DNA from: Belnapia sp. F-4-1
Lineage (GTDB): Bacteria > Pseudomonadota > Alphaproteobacteria > Acetobacterales > Acetobacteraceae
Length of the DNA: 64,000 nucleotides
Direction of reading: 5' to 3'
Assembly (NCBI RefSeq): GCF_000802185.1
Contig: NZ_KN676113.1
Span: 4,968,028 to 5,032,027, forward strand
Below the pieces are notes generated by a model. The model was not told where the DNA came from and searched no databases. It saw only the letters and a list, made by a program, of their open reading frames with translations. How positions within the stretch are numbered: position 1 is the stretch's first letter; each line of letters starts with the position of its first letter. Shown here one piece after another: positions 17,193 to 25,803 of the stretch. Position numbers and translations under genes: made by a program.

Positions 17193-18203
17193 CTACTCGG
17201 CCGCCGCCGCCTCCATCACGGCCTCCCAGGCGGGATTGATCAACGGGCACCCGGCCCCGAGCCTTGCCCGCGCCGCGTGGTACTCCCGCCGCCAGCGCGC
17301 CACCACATCGCCCGCCGGCTCCACCGCCTTCACCGCGCCGATCCCCTGCCCGGCACCCCAGATGTCCTTCCAGCGCTTCTTGCGGTCGGAGCTGAAATCC
17401 ATCTTGCTCGGGTCGCTCTCCGGCAGGTTGTCCGGGTCGAGCCCCGCGCGCAGCAGGCTCGGCTTCATGTAGTTGCCGTGCACGCCGGTGATGAGGTTGG
17501 TGTAGACGATGTCCTCCGCCCCGCACTCCAGCATCATCTGCTGCTGCTCCGGCTGCGCCCGCGCCTCCTTTGTCGCGATGAAGGCGCTGCCCGCATAGGC
17601 GAAGTCGGCGCCCAGCGCCTCGGCGGCCAGCACGCTCCGCCCATTGGCGATGGCGCCCGAGAGCGCGATCGGCCCGTCGAACCAAGCCCGCGTTTCCTGC
17701 ACGAAGCCGAAGGGCGAGAGCGCCCCCGCATGCCCGCCCGCCCCGGCGCAGACCAGCACCAGCCCGTCCGCCCCCTTGTCGACCGCGCTATGGGCGAAGC
17801 GCTGGTTGATTACATCGTGCAGCACATGGCCGCCATAGGAATGCACCGCCTGGTTCACCTCCGGCCGCGCGCCGAGCGAGGTGATGATCAACGGCACCTT
17901 GTGCTTCACGCAGATGGCGAGGTCATGCTCCAGCCGGTCGTTCGACTTGTGCACGATGAGGTTGATGGCGAAGGGCGCCGCCGGCCGGTCCGGGTGCCGC
18001 GCGTCATGCGCCGCGAGCCGCTCCTTGATCTCGATCACCCATTCCTCGAACTGCTCCGCCGGCCGCGCATTGAGCGAGGGCATCGCGCCGATGATCCCCG
18101 CCGTGCATTGCGCGACGACGAGGTCGGGCACCGAGATGATGAAGAGCGGCGAGCCGATGAGCGGCAGCGAGAGCCGGCCCTTGAGGGATTCGACGAGGGA
18201 CAT
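17193..18203 (-). CDS. nitronate monooxygenase family flavoprotein
   Basis: A 336-residue TIM-barrel FMN enzyme. Family blocks are LPLIGSPLFIISVPDLVVAQ near the N-terminus, GLVLVCAGAGGHAGALSPFG (glycine-rich, FMN phosphate region with the conserved His), GPIALSGAIANG and AEALGADFAYAGSAFIAT. These enzymes oxidise alkyl nitronates or related compounds, and many relatives have unknown substrates. ATG 18203 is preceded by GGAGG. The enoyl-CoA hydratase gene ends 15 bp upstream on the same strand, so the two are probably cotranscribed and may act on one acyl or nitro compound; that link is inference. Confidence 0.88.
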   Translation of the reverse strand: MSLVESLKGRLSLPLIGSPLFIISVPDLVVAQCTAGIIGAMPSLNARPAEQFEEWVIEIKERLAAHDARHPDRPAAPFAINLIVHKSNDRLEHDLAICVKHKVPLIITSLGARPEVNQAVHSYGGHVLHDVINQRFAHSAVDKGADGLVLVCAGAGGHAGALSPFGFVQETRAWFDGPIALSGAIANGRSVLAAEALGADFAYAGSAFIATKEARAQPEQQQMMLECGAEDIVYTNLITGVHGNYMKPSLLRAGLDPDNLPESDPSKMDFSSDRKKRWKDIWGAGQGIGAVKAVEPAGDVVARWRREYHAARARLGAGCPLINPAWEAVMEAAAAE

Positions 18204-18217
18204 GCGCGGCTCCTCCT

Positions 18218-19018
18218 TCAGCGCTTCGGCTTCAGCACATTGGCCATGATCGCCTGGGTTTCGGCGGTCCTGAGCTGCGCGGCGAGGATATTCCTCTCCT
18301 CCTCCATCCGCTCGAGCAGGATGGCATGGTGCTGCCGCAGCAGCCGCCGCGTCAGCCGCATCGCCTCCGGCGGCTTCGCCGCCAGCACCGCCGCCGTCGC
18401 CCGCGCATTCGGCAGCAACTCGGCGCGCTCCATGATGCGGTTGACGAAGCCCATCTCCTTCGCCGCCTCGGCGCCGAAGAACTCGCCGAGCAGCATCAGC
18501 TCCGCCGCCTTCTGCCGCCCCACCATCCAGGGCACGATCATCGAGGAGCCGAGCTCCGGCACCAGGCCGAGATCGACGAAGGGCATGCGGAAGCGCGCCT
18601 CGGGCGCCGCATAGACGATGTCGCAATGCATCAGCATGGTGCAGCCGATGCCGATGGCGAGGCCCGGCACCGCGGCGACGATCGGCTTCTCGTAATTCGC
18701 CAGCCCATAATAGAAGCGCTTGCTTGGCGGCGGGGCATTCGGGTCCTCCGGCGCGCGATTCTGGAACTCGCCGATGTCGTTCCCGGCGCAGAACACCTCG
18801 CCCGCGCCGGTCAGCAGGAGGCAACGTACGTCGGGGTTGGCGGCACTCTCCTCGATCGCCGAGGCAAGGCCGGCATACATGGTCCGCGTAAGCGAATTCT
18901 TCTTTTCCGGCCGCGCGATCACCACGGTACAGACCCCGTCGGCGACCGAGACCTCGATGTTCTCAACTGCGGCACCTGAATGCTGCGTTTTCAAATTCTT
19001 GGCGTCGGCATCCGGCAT
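18218..19018 (-). CDS. enoyl-CoA hydratase/isomerase family protein
   Basis: A 266-residue crotonase-fold protein. VVIARPEKKNSLTRTMYAGL is the family N-terminal strand. GAGEVFCAGNDIGEF forms the first oxyanion-hole strand. VAAVPGLAIGIGCTMLMHCD supplies the second oxyanion glycine. The position of the usual second catalytic Glu reads VPELGSS, so a Glu is present. It hydrates or isomerises acyl-CoA thioesters; chain specificity is not clear. ATG 19018 follows GGGAGG with a nine-base gap. Further in-frame codons extend upstream to 19162 but lack family similarity, so I reject the longer form. Confidence 0.88.
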   Translation of the reverse strand: MPDADAKNLKTQHSGAAVENIEVSVADGVCTVVIARPEKKNSLTRTMYAGLASAIEESAANPDVRCLLLTGAGEVFCAGNDIGEFQNRAPEDPNAPPPSKRFYYGLANYEKPIVAAVPGLAIGIGCTMLMHCDIVYAAPEARFRMPFVDLGLVPELGSSMIVPWMVGRQKAAELMLLGEFFGAEAAKEMGFVNRIMERAELLPNARATAAVLAAKPPEAMRLTRRLLRQHHAILLERMEEERNILAAQLRTAETQAIMANVLKPKR

Positions 19019-19426
19019 GGTTTCGTACCTCCCATCCGTACCCAAGCACATCCCTCCTCGTTTCACAAAAGGTCCCAACCATACGGACCTCGTGGGGGCG
19101 CTCGAACGCTTGTCTTCAAGATGGCATCGGGGTCCTGCTGAGCGCTGCGGCAGAGCGCCCATGCCGAGGCATGGCCTTCGCCGCGCTCGCGGCTCGCCGG
19201 ACTGCCTGGGATGGCCATGCCATGTTCGACGCCTGCGGGGCTGGAGCAGGTTCGCGGAGGACGCAGCACTCGTCCACCAAGTGAGGACCGGCGCCCTCAG
19301 CAGTTGATTATTCCAATCTGGACAACAATGAACTGTCCGCAGCGGAGATTCTCCTCACTGCTCCTTGGCACCACCTTTCCCATGCGGCTCGGGACCGGTC
19401 CCGGCCAGGGTGCCAGGAAGGCGACC
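19019..19426. other. 408-bp intergenic stretch between divergent genes
   Basis: No convincing gene is seen. It must contain the promoters of the enoyl-CoA hydratase operon (minus) and the GST gene (plus). A 7-bp perfect inverted repeat, CCATGCC-GA-GGCATGG, is at 19159-19174. Two further symmetric elements near 19306-19338 are listed separately. Short open frames here show no recognisable protein. Confidence 0.5.
19306..19338. promoter_or_regulatory. two adjacent inverted repeats, candidate operator for the GST gene
   Basis: GATT-ATTCC-AATC at 19306-19318 and GGACA-N9-TGTCC at 19320-19338 lie next to each other about 90 bp before the GST start, in a locally A/T-richer patch. LysR-family proteins bind short dyads of this size, and a LysR gene lies downstream in the same cluster. 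The link is positional inference. Confidence 0.35.
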
Positions 19427-20044
19427 ATGAAGCTCTATCATCACCCCCTCTCCGGGCATGCGCACCGGGCGCGGCTGTTCCTCTCGCTGCTCGGCGTCCC
19501 GCACGAGGCAATCGAGGTCGACCTGAAGGCGGGCGCGCACAAAACGCCGGAGTTCCTTGCCCTCAACCCGTTCGGGCAGGTGCCTGTGCTCGACGACGAC
19601 GGCACAGTCGTCCCGGACTCGAACGCGATCCTCGTCTACATTGCCCGCAAGTTCGAGCGGACCGACTGGCTGCCCGAGGATCCCAAGGGCGCGGCCGCCG
19701 TGCAGCGCTGGCTGTCGGTGGCGGCCGGCGAACTCGCCTACGGTCCGGCCGCCGCGCGCCTCGTCACCGTGTTCGGTGCCAGTTTCCGGTCCGAGGAGGT
19801 GATCGGCCGGGCGCACACGATGCTGCGCCGCCTGGAGGCTCACCTGGCCGGCCGCGACTGGCTGGTCGGCGAGCACCCCACCATCGCCGATGTCGCGCTC
19901 TACAGCTACGTCGCGCGTGCGCCCGAAGGCAATGTCGACCTGTCGGGCTACCACCGGGTCAACGCCTTCCTTCGCCGGATCGAGGCTCTGCCGGGCTTCC
20001 TCCCCTTCGCCGTGACGCCGGCCGGTCTCACGGCCGCCGCGTGA
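19427..20044 (+). CDS. glutathione S-transferase family protein
   Basis: A 205-residue GST. The N-terminal thioredoxin-like domain opens [20 protein letters not shown], where Ser9 is near the usual glutathione-activating position. It continues with [20 protein letters not shown], which contains the cis-Pro and the Asp-Ser pair that binds the gamma-glutamyl group. The helical C-terminal domain carries the N-capping motif in [15 protein letters not shown]. It would conjugate or reduce electrophiles with glutathione. ATG 19427 follows AGGAAGG. The next feature is a broken PPOX-family gene and then a LysR regulator, a combination I associate with small redox/detoxification clusters. Confidence 0.9.
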   Translation: MKLYHHPLSGHAHRARLFLSLLGVPHEAIEVDLKAGAHKTPEFLALNPFGQVPVLDDDGTVVPDSNAILVYIARKFERTDWLPEDPKGAAAVQRWLSVAAGELAYGPAAARLVTVFGASFRSEEVIGRAHTMLRRLEAHLAGRDWLVGEHPTIADVALYSYVARAPEGNVDLSGYHRVNAFLRRIEALPGFLPFAVTPAGLTAAA

Positions 20045-20117
20045 CGGCGCGTGCCCGGACGCGCCATTCGCCGCGCCCGACCCGAAGGGGAGAGCGTCCA
20101 TGAACGGTGGTCTGACG

Positions 20118-20449
20118 ATGTCGAAGCTCTCGACCTGGTATCAAGGCGAGAAGGCCATTCAGCAACAGGCCGGCGTCGCCGACCGCATGGAGGAGGTGGG
20201 CCGGCGTGTGGTGCGGGACTACATGCCCGACCAGCATCGCGCGTCCCAGGCCCATCCGCCCTTCATCGTTGCCGGCAGCGTCGACCGGCGAGGGGACGCC
20301 TGGGCCATCTTGATTGCCGAGAGGCCGGCTTCATCGACCCGCCCACCCCGACACCGCTCAAATCGCGGCACGGCTTCCCAGGCGCCGTTCACCATGCCGC
20401 CACAGTCCAGCGGCGCGTTCCCATGAGCAGTTGCAGTCGTTACTCTTGA
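20118..20449 (+). pseudogene. frameshifted, truncated PPOX-family (pyridoxamine phosphate oxidase-like) gene
   Basis: From ATG 20118 the frame reads MSKLSTWYQGEKAIQQQAGV, then RRVVRDYMPDQHR and PPFIVAGSVDRRGDAWAILI. This strongly resembles the N-terminal part of PPOX-like flavin split-barrel proteins (W..GE...Q..AGV, MPDQHR, F.V.GSVD..G..W). Near 20326-20329 the match moves to another frame, which continues GFIDPPTPTPLKSRHGFPG, as expected after loss of one G. That frame then stops at 20449, far short of a normal protein. I see a one-base deletion plus truncation. The neighbours (GST and LysR) look intact. Confidence 0.7.
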
Positions 20450-20480
20450 AGGTTGAACAGCCTGAGACGGGGAATGGATC

Positions 20481-21371
20481 ATGGACCGCTGGCAGGCCAT
20501 GCGCATCTTTGCGAAGGTTGCCGAAACGGCAAGCTTCGCGGAGACCGCCCGTCTGTTGCACATGAGCGCTCCGGCAGTCACCCGTGCAGTGGCTGCCCTC
20601 GAGGGAGCCATCGGTGCCCGGCTGCTGGTTCGCACCACGCGGTCCGTGAAGCTCACGGAGGCGGGCAGCCGCTACCATGAAGATTGCCGCCGCATCCTCG
20701 CCGACATCGTCGAGGCGGAGGCCGCGGCTGCCGGCTCCTATGCGACACCGTCAGGCACCCTCGCCGTGACGGCATCCGTCCTCTTCGGCCACATGCACGT
20801 GCTGCCCATCGTGACCGACTACCTCGACACCTACCCGACCATGTCGGCGCGGACGCTTTTCGTCGACCGTCCCGTCAGCATCGTCGAGGAAGGCATCGAT
20901 GTCGCGGTCCGCATCGGCCATCTCTCGGATTCCGGCTTCACGGCCGCCAAGGTGGGCACGGTGCGCCGCGTCATCTGCGGCTCGCCCGCCTATTTCGAGA
21001 AGCATGGAATCCCGGCGACTCCGCAGGACCTGAAGGACCACCGCATCGCCATGTCCACGGGTGCATGGGCATCGCCGGAGTGGCGGTTCGCGCAGGATCA
21101 GCGCGTGAGGGTCCATCCCGTCCTGCAGAGCAATACGAACGAGGCTGGCATCGCCGCTGCCCTGGCGGGCTGGGGGCTGACGCGGGTCCTGCATTACCAG
21201 ATCGGCCCAGCCCTGCTCGAAGGCCGCTTGCGGGTCGTGCTCGCCGACTACGAGGAGCCGCCGCTACCCATCCATCTGCTGTACGCCCAGGGACGCCAGG
21301 CGCCGGCGAAGGTGAGGACGTTTGTCGACCTGGCGGTGACGCGTCTGCGCGCGAACAGGCTGCTCAACTGA
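20481..21371 (+). CDS. LysR family transcriptional regulator
   Basis: A 296-residue regulator. The N-terminal helix-turn-helix spans about residues 1-60 (MDRWQAMRIFAKVAETASFA, then ARLLHMSAPAVTRAVAALEG and LLVRTTRSVKLTEAG). The C-terminal substrate-binding-like domain includes SGTLAVTASVLFGHMHVLPI and the block NTNEAGIAAALAGWGLTRVL. LysR proteins sense a small molecule and control nearby genes. It is transcribed in the same direction as the GST and the PPOX relic, so it may regulate that cluster; the only LysR-like operator candidates I see are upstream of the GST gene. Confidence 0.92.
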   Translation: MDRWQAMRIFAKVAETASFAETARLLHMSAPAVTRAVAALEGAIGARLLVRTTRSVKLTEAGSRYHEDCRRILADIVEAEAAAAGSYATPSGTLAVTASVLFGHMHVLPIVTDYLDTYPTMSARTLFVDRPVSIVEEGIDVAVRIGHLSDSGFTAAKVGTVRRVICGSPAYFEKHGIPATPQDLKDHRIAMSTGAWASPEWRFAQDQRVRVHPVLQSNTNEAGIAAALAGWGLTRVLHYQIGPALLEGRLRVVLADYEEPPLPIHLLYAQGRQAPAKVRTFVDLAVTRLRANRLLN

Positions 21372-21467
21372 AGATTGCTGACCGAAATCCTGGCCACCTT
21401 GGTGCCGCGCAACGTGCCGGCGGACTTCGCTCAGCAGGCAGCGCGATGGCAGGCAATATGGGCGGGC

Positions 21468-21503
21468 ATAAAAAATAAGAGGGGAAGGCTGTGCCCTCCC
21501 CCC
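21468..21503 (-). terminator. rho-independent terminator of rpsD
   Basis: Read on the minus strand after rpsD, a GC-rich arm (GGGGAGGGC) pairs with GCCTTCCCC across a three-base loop with one mismatch. It is followed by TCTTATTTTTTAT. Stem plus T-run in the rpsD direction is a standard intrinsic terminator. It sits about 50 bp beyond the rpsD stop, in the gap before the convergent LysR gene. Confidence 0.8.
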
Positions 21504-21551
21504 TTGCAACACCTTCCCAACATGGGAGCTTCCGCTGAGCCCAGCGCAACC

Positions 21552-22169
21552 TTACCGCGAGTAGAACTCGACGACCAGGTTCGGCTCCATCTGCACCGGA
21601 TAGGGCACGTCGGAAAGCTTCGGCGCCCGGACGAAGCGGCCACGCATGGCGCGGTGGTCGATCTCGATATACTCCGGCACGTCACGCTCGCCGTTCTGCA
21701 CGGCGTCGAGCACGACGGTCATCTGCTTCGACTTCTCCTTCACCTCGATCAGGTCGTTGTCCTTGACTTGGTAGGAGGAGATGTTGAGGCGCTTGCCGTT
21801 CACCAGCACATGGCCATGGTTCACGAACTGCCGCGCGGCGAAGGGCGTGACGGCCAGCTTCATGCGGTAGACCACGCAGTCGAGCCGGCGCTCGAGCAGG
21901 GCGATGAGGTTCTCGGAGGTGTCGCCCTTGCGGCGCACGGCCTCTTCGTAATACTTGCGGAACTGCTTCTCGCCGATGTTGCCGTAATAGCCCTTCAGCT
22001 TCTGCTTCGCCATGAGCTGGACGCCGAAGTCGGTCGGCTTCTGCTTGCGGCGGGCGCCATGCTGGCCGGGGATGGTCTCGCGCTTGTTAATCGGGCTCTT
22101 GGCCCGGCCCCAGAGATTGACCCCGAGGCGGCGGTTGATCTTGTACTTGGATTCAAGGCGCTTGGTCAT
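21552..22169 (-). CDS. rpsD: 30S ribosomal protein S4
   Basis: A 205-residue protein with full S4 features. It opens [20 protein letters not shown] and has the [20 protein letters not shown] region. The S4 RNA-binding domain carries [20 protein letters not shown], then [19 protein letters not shown], and the protein ends with [10 protein letters not shown]4 nucleates 16S rRNA assembly and helps unwind mRNA at the entry tunnel. Here it is a single-gene unit, away from the S13-S11-alpha operon where it resides in many bacteria; solitary rpsD is common in Alphaproteobacteria. A good promoter and terminator frame it. Confidence 0.98.
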   Translation of the reverse strand: MTKRLESKYKINRRLGVNLWGRAKSPINKRETIPGQHGARRKQKPTDFGVQLMAKQKLKGYYGNIGEKQFRKYYEEAVRRKGDTSENLIALLERRLDCVVYRMKLAVTPFAARQFVNHGHVLVNGKRLNISSYQVKDNDLIEVKEKSKQMTVVLDAVQNGERDVPEYIEIDHRAMRGRFVRAPKLSDVPYPVQMEPNLVVEFYSR

Positions 22170-22315
22170 AGGCTCATGCGTTCCGCCCCGGTTTCCGGAT
22201 GCGGCCTTCCGCTAGCGATGTTGTCCCGGTAGGCCCAGGCCCGGTACGGGCAAAAGCGGGCGCGCAGCGGTCCAAGTTCCCTTGGGCTGCGTCCACGTTC
22301 CCAGGAAGAAGCGGG

Positions 22316-22345
22316 CCTATAGAAGCGGAGGGGGCGGCTTGTCAA
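22316..22345 (-). promoter_or_regulatory. rpsD: sigma-70-type promoter of rpsD
   Basis: On the minus strand a perfect TTGACA (plus-strand 22340-22345) is followed after 18 bp by TATAGG (22316-22321). It would give a leader of roughly 140 bases before the rpsD ATG. That leader contains TACCGGG twice, separated by CCTGGGCC, and could fold. The boxes are seen directly; promoter function is inferred. Confidence 0.65.
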
Positions 22346-22375
22346 ACCCTCGCTTCGGGGCCTAATGCCCATCCC

Positions 22376-22588
22376 ATGGTGACACGTGCGGAAGTCCTCA
22401 TCCTCGGCCTGACCGCCGGCGTGGTCGGCAGCCTCGTCGGCGGGCTTATGCTCGGCATCGGCCTCGGCCTTGTTGTGCAGAACGTGCATATGGGCTGGCT
22501 GTTGGTGCTGCCCGCGGCGCCGGTGGCAGGGCTCCTCGGCTACGCCCTGGCCCGGAAGCTGGCGAACCGGCTGCCAAAGCCGCAGTGA
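22376..22588 (+). CDS. small two-helix membrane protein
   Basis: A 70-residue protein with two hydrophobic segments (VLILGLTAGVVGSLVGGLML and WLLVLPAAPVAGLLGYALA) and a basic tail ending KLANRLPKPQ. I recognise no family. It starts about 30 bp beyond the rpsD promoter, on the other strand. The ribosome-binding site is weak. Coding status rests on open frame, composition and membrane pattern only. Confidence 0.5.
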   Translation: MVTRAEVLILGLTAGVVGSLVGGLMLGIGLGLVVQNVHMGWLLVLPAAPVAGLLGYALARKLANRLPKPQ

Positions 22589-22609
22589 CCGCAACCGGGA
22601 GGCCAGACG

Positions 22610-23158
22610 ATGCCCGGCCATGACCTTGTCGCGCTCTGGGAAGCGCATTGCCGCTACGAGTTCGAAACCCGCGACGTGGAGGCAACCATGGCCTCCATGG
22701 TGCCCGAGCCCTACGTGAACCACGTCCCGACCATGACCGGGGGCGTCGGGCACGACCAGCTCAAGCGCTTCTATAAATATCATTTCATCGGCGCCAACCC
22801 GCCGGATACCGAGCTGGTGCCGATCAGCCGCACCGTCGGCGAGAGCAGCATCGTCGACGAGATGATCTTCCGCTTCACCCATACCTCCGGCGTCGACTGG
22901 ATGCTGCCGGGCGTGCCGCCGACGGGGCGGCGGGTGGAGGTGGCCCTCGTCGCCATCGTGCAGTTCGCGGGCGACAAGCTGGTGCACGAGCACATCTACT
23001 GGGACCAGGCTTCGGTGCTGGTGCAGGTCGGGCTGCTCGACCCGAAGGGCCTGCCGGTCGCCGGCGCCGAGGCCGCGCGCAAGGTCGTCGACAAGACCCA
23101 GCCGAGCAATGCGCTGATGGGCGAGGACTGGGCACGGAGCGAGACCAGGCCGATCTAG
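22610..23158 (+). CDS. SnoaL/NTF2-like family protein
   Basis: A 182-residue protein of the cone-shaped NTF2/SnoaL fold. It begins with a helix (HDLVALWEAHCRYEFETRDV), then TMASMVPEPYVNHVPTMTGG, where Asn-His-Val-Pro is typical of ester-cyclase-like members. It goes on to GRRVEVALVAIVQFAGDKLV and HEHIYWDQASVLVQVGLL. The HEHIYWD block is characteristic of the NTF2-like group often found near lactone or dienelactone hydrolases. The reaction is unknown. The stop codons of this gene and of the convergent methylase gene share the palindrome CTAG at 23155-23158. Confidence 0.8.
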   Translation: MPGHDLVALWEAHCRYEFETRDVEATMASMVPEPYVNHVPTMTGGVGHDQLKRFYKYHFIGANPPDTELVPISRTVGESSIVDEMIFRFTHTSGVDWMLPGVPPTGRRVEVALVAIVQFAGDKLVHEHIYWDQASVLVQVGLLDPKGLPVAGAEAARKVVDKTQPSNALMGEDWARSETRPI

Positions 23159-24255
23159 TCCAGGTCCGGCCGCCCCCGCCGCATTCGCCCTTGGGAAAGC
23201 TCCGTCACCACGCCATGAAGGGTGCGGAGTTCCTGCTCCGTCACCTCGCCGCGCTCGAACCAGTGGCGGAGGTTGCGGACCATGTTCGCCCGTTTCTTCT
23301 CCGGCTCGAGGAAGCCCGAGGCGTCCAGCTCGCCGATCAGCCGGTCGAGGAAGGCCTCGAGCAGTCCCTTGCTGGCGACCGCCGTGCCGTTGGTGACAAG
23401 ACGGCGGGAGGGCGTCGTCTCGCGGGCCGTCCACCACTCATAGGCGAAAATCATGACCGCCTGGGCGAGGTTCAGCGACATATGCGCCGGGTTCAGCGGG
23501 TAGCGGACCAGCGTGTCGGCATGGGCCATGTCGTCGGCCTCGAGGCCGGCGCGCTCCGGGCCGAAAAGCACGGCGCAGCGCAGGCCGCGCTCGTTGACCT
23601 CCCGCACATCCTCGGCCGCGGCGCGGGCGGTGCGCAGCGGCTTGATCATGTGGCGCGGCCGCGGGCAGGTGGCGAAGACGCGGTGGCAATCGGCGATGGC
23701 GCTCGGCACGTCCGGGAAGACCTGCACGGCATCGAGGATGGCATCGGCGCCGGAAGCGGTGCGCCAGGCGCGGTCCTGCGGCCAGCCATCGCGCGGCGCG
23801 ACCAGGCGGAGGTGGAAGAGCCCGCCATTCGCCATGGCACGGGCGGTGGTGCCAATGTTCTCGGCGAGCTGCGGGCGGACGAGGACGACGACGGGGCTCT
23901 CGCCCGGCGCCGGCTGCAGCTTCGCCGCCGGCTTGCCGCCGCGGGTCCAGGCATCGGGCACCACGCGGTGGATGCCGAGGGCGAAGGCGAGCGGCGCATG
24001 CAGCCGCCACCCCTCCCCTGCCCGCTCGGCGACCAGGGCGAGCGGCTCCTCCGGCATGTCGGCCTCGAGCGCCGCGGCCAGTTCGGCGGCGAGCGCCCGG
24101 TACTCGGCGATGGGCTGCCCCGCCGCCGCCGCGAGGGCCGCCTCGGTCGCGGTGCAGCCCGGCGCGTCGAGATGGGCGCGGAACCAGGCGCGCTTCGGGT
24201 CGGTCAGGGCGATGCGCTTCAGCGCATCCATCCAGTCCTCGGCGGAGTGGCTCAC
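23155..24255 (-). CDS. TrmJ-like SpoU-family RNA 2'-O-methyltransferase with N-terminal extension
   Basis: A 366-residue protein. Residues from about 121 form a SpoU/TrmJ methylase: motif 1 VVLVRPQLAENIGTTARAM (Arg127, Asn133), motif 2 CAVLFGPERAGLEADDM and motif 3 YPLNPAHMSLNLAQAVMIFA. TrmJ methylates a ribose in the tRNA anticodon loop. Residues 1-120 (for example LTDPKRAWFRAHLDAPGCTA, then WRLHAPLAFALGIHRVVPDA) are an extension I do not recognise; they are in frame and coding-like. The GTG start at 24255 overlaps the cysS stop in GTGA, so translation is probably coupled. An internal ATG at 24231 is the alternative. The normal family length is about 240-260. Confidence 0.83.
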   Translation of the reverse strand: MSHSAEDWMDALKRIALTDPKRAWFRAHLDAPGCTATEAALAAAAGQPIAEYRALAAELAAALEADMPEEPLALVAERAGEGWRLHAPLAFALGIHRVVPDAWTRGGKPAAKLQPAPGESPVVVLVRPQLAENIGTTARAMANGGLFHLRLVAPRDGWPQDRAWRTASGADAILDAVQVFPDVPSAIADCHRVFATCPRPRHMIKPLRTARAAAEDVREVNERGLRCAVLFGPERAGLEADDMAHADTLVRYPLNPAHMSLNLAQAVMIFAYEWWTARETTPSRRLVTNGTAVASKGLLEAFLDRLIGELDASGFLEPEKKRANMVRNLRHWFERGEVTEQELRTLHGVVTELSQGRMRRGRPDLD

Positions 24256-25679
24256 GCCCGCCGCCAGGTGGTGCCCTGCGGGCCATCCTCGAGCAGGACT
24301 CCCTTGGCCTTCAGCGCGTCGCGGATGCGGTCCGCCTCGGCGAAGTCCCGCGCCTTGCGGGCGGCGAGGCGGTCGGCGATGGCCTGCTCCACCCACCCCG
24401 TATCCTCGCCGCCGCGCAGCCAGGCCTCGGGTTCGGAGGGGTGCAGGCCGATCAGCGCGGCGGCCTCGCGGAAGGCCTCCGCGGCAAGGCCGGCGACGAC
24501 AGGCCAGGGCTTGCCGATGCGGTGCAGCACCGAAGTCGCGCTCCCGCCGACGCTGGCGACGTTTTCCAGGGTACGCAGGTCGCGCAACCGGGTGAGTGCC
24601 AGCGGCGTGTTGAGGTCATCGAGCAGCGGCTCCAACGCCCAGTCCACCATGGCATTGCGCGTCATCTCGTGCCCATCGGCAGGCGCCACGGCGCGGGCGA
24701 GCATGGCATAGCCGTCGTCCAGCTCCGCCTTCGCCTCATCCAGCCCGGCGAAGGTGAAGTCGAGGTCGGCGCGGTAATGGGTGCGCAGTAGCAGCAGACG
24801 GAAAGCCTCTCCAGCCCAGGCGCCGCGGGCCAGGATGTCGCGTACGGTGAGGAAGTTGCCGAGCGACTTCGACATTTTCTCGCCATTGACGCGCAACATG
24901 CCGTTGTGCAGCCAGACATTCGCCATGCGCGGCGTGCCGAAGGCGCAGCGGCTCTGCGCCAGCTCGTTCTCATGGTGCGGGAAGATCAGGTCATGGCCGC
25001 CGCCATGAATGTCGAAGACCTCACCCAGCGCCTGCCAGGACATGGCCGAGCACTCGATATGCCAGCCGGGCCGGCCGCGGCCCCAGGGGCTGTCCCATCC
25101 GGGCGTCGCCTCGTCCGAGGGTTTCCACAGCACGAAGTCGCCCGGGTCCCGCTTGTAGGGCGCGACATCGACCCGTGCGCCCGCAACCAGCTCATCCGGG
25201 CTGCGGCCGGAGAGCGTGCCGTATTCCGGGAAGGAGGGCACGCTGAACAGCACATGGCCCTCGGCGGCATAGGCATGGCCACGGGCGATCAGCCGCTCGA
25301 TCAGCGCGATCATCGGCGCGATGGACTGCGTCGCGCGCGGCTCCTCATCCGGCGGCAGGGCGCCGAGCGCCGCCATGTCGGTGTGGAAGTCGGCCGTGGT
25401 GCGGGCGGTGATGGCGCCGATCGGCTCGCCGCTCTCGGCCGCGCGCGCGTTGATCTTGTCGTCCACGTCGGTGACGTTGCGGACATAGGTGAGGCGCGGA
25501 TAGAGCCGCCGCAGCAGCCGGGCGAGCGTGTCGAAGACCACCACCGGCCGCGCATTCCCGAGATGCGCCAGGTCGTAGACGGTTGGGCCGCAGACATAGA
25601 GCCGCACATGGCCGGGATCGATCGGCACGAATTCCTCTTTCGTGCGCGTCAGGCTGTTGTGCAAATGGAGCTGGGTCAT
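24252..25679 (-). CDS. cysS: cysteinyl-tRNA synthetase
   Basis: A 475-residue class I synthetase. It starts MTQLHLHNSLTRTKEEFVPI and then reads RLYVCGPTVYDLAHLGNARP, with the zinc-ligand Cys and the HIGH-type HLGN. WHIECSAMSWQALGE and FDIHGGGHDLIFPHHENELA are the cysteine-recognition and zinc-binding blocks. KMSKSLGNFLTVRD carries KMSKS. It charges tRNA-Cys in the cytosol. The gene is the fourth in a minus-strand operon after gltX, separated by 124 bp with a hairpin, and overlaps the following methylase gene by 4 bp. Confidence 0.98.
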   Translation of the reverse strand: MTQLHLHNSLTRTKEEFVPIDPGHVRLYVCGPTVYDLAHLGNARPVVVFDTLARLLRRLYPRLTYVRNVTDVDDKINARAAESGEPIGAITARTTADFHTDMAALGALPPDEEPRATQSIAPMIALIERLIARGHAYAAEGHVLFSVPSFPEYGTLSGRSPDELVAGARVDVAPYKRDPGDFVLWKPSDEATPGWDSPWGRGRPGWHIECSAMSWQALGEVFDIHGGGHDLIFPHHENELAQSRCAFGTPRMANVWLHNGMLRVNGEKMSKSLGNFLTVRDILARGAWAGEAFRLLLLRTHYRADLDFTFAGLDEAKAELDDGYAMLARAVAPADGHEMTRNAMVDWALEPLLDDLNTPLALTRLRDLRTLENVASVGGSATSVLHRIGKPWPVVAGLAAEAFREAAALIGLHPSEPEAWLRGGEDTGWVEQAIADRLAARKARDFAEADRIRDALKAKGVLLEDGPQGTTWRRA

Positions 25680-25717
25680 CGAGGGGTCCGTCGTCGCAAG
25701 GGGGCACGCAGCCGAGG

Positions 25718-25736
25718 CCGCGGGCCGGGCCCGCGG
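25718..25736. other. GC-rich hairpin between gltX and cysS
   Basis: CCGCGGGC (25718-25725) and GCCCGCGG (25729-25736) form a perfect 8-bp stem with loop CGG in the 124-bp gltX-cysS gap. No T-run follows on the minus strand, so it is not a normal terminator. It may set the expression ratio of the two synthetases or protect an mRNA end. Confidence 0.45.
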
Positions 25737-25803
25737 GCGGGGAGGTTCAGCAGCGACAGGCCTTGGACATCGCTGACATTCTAGGCCGGCCGCAGCCAGA
25801 AGC

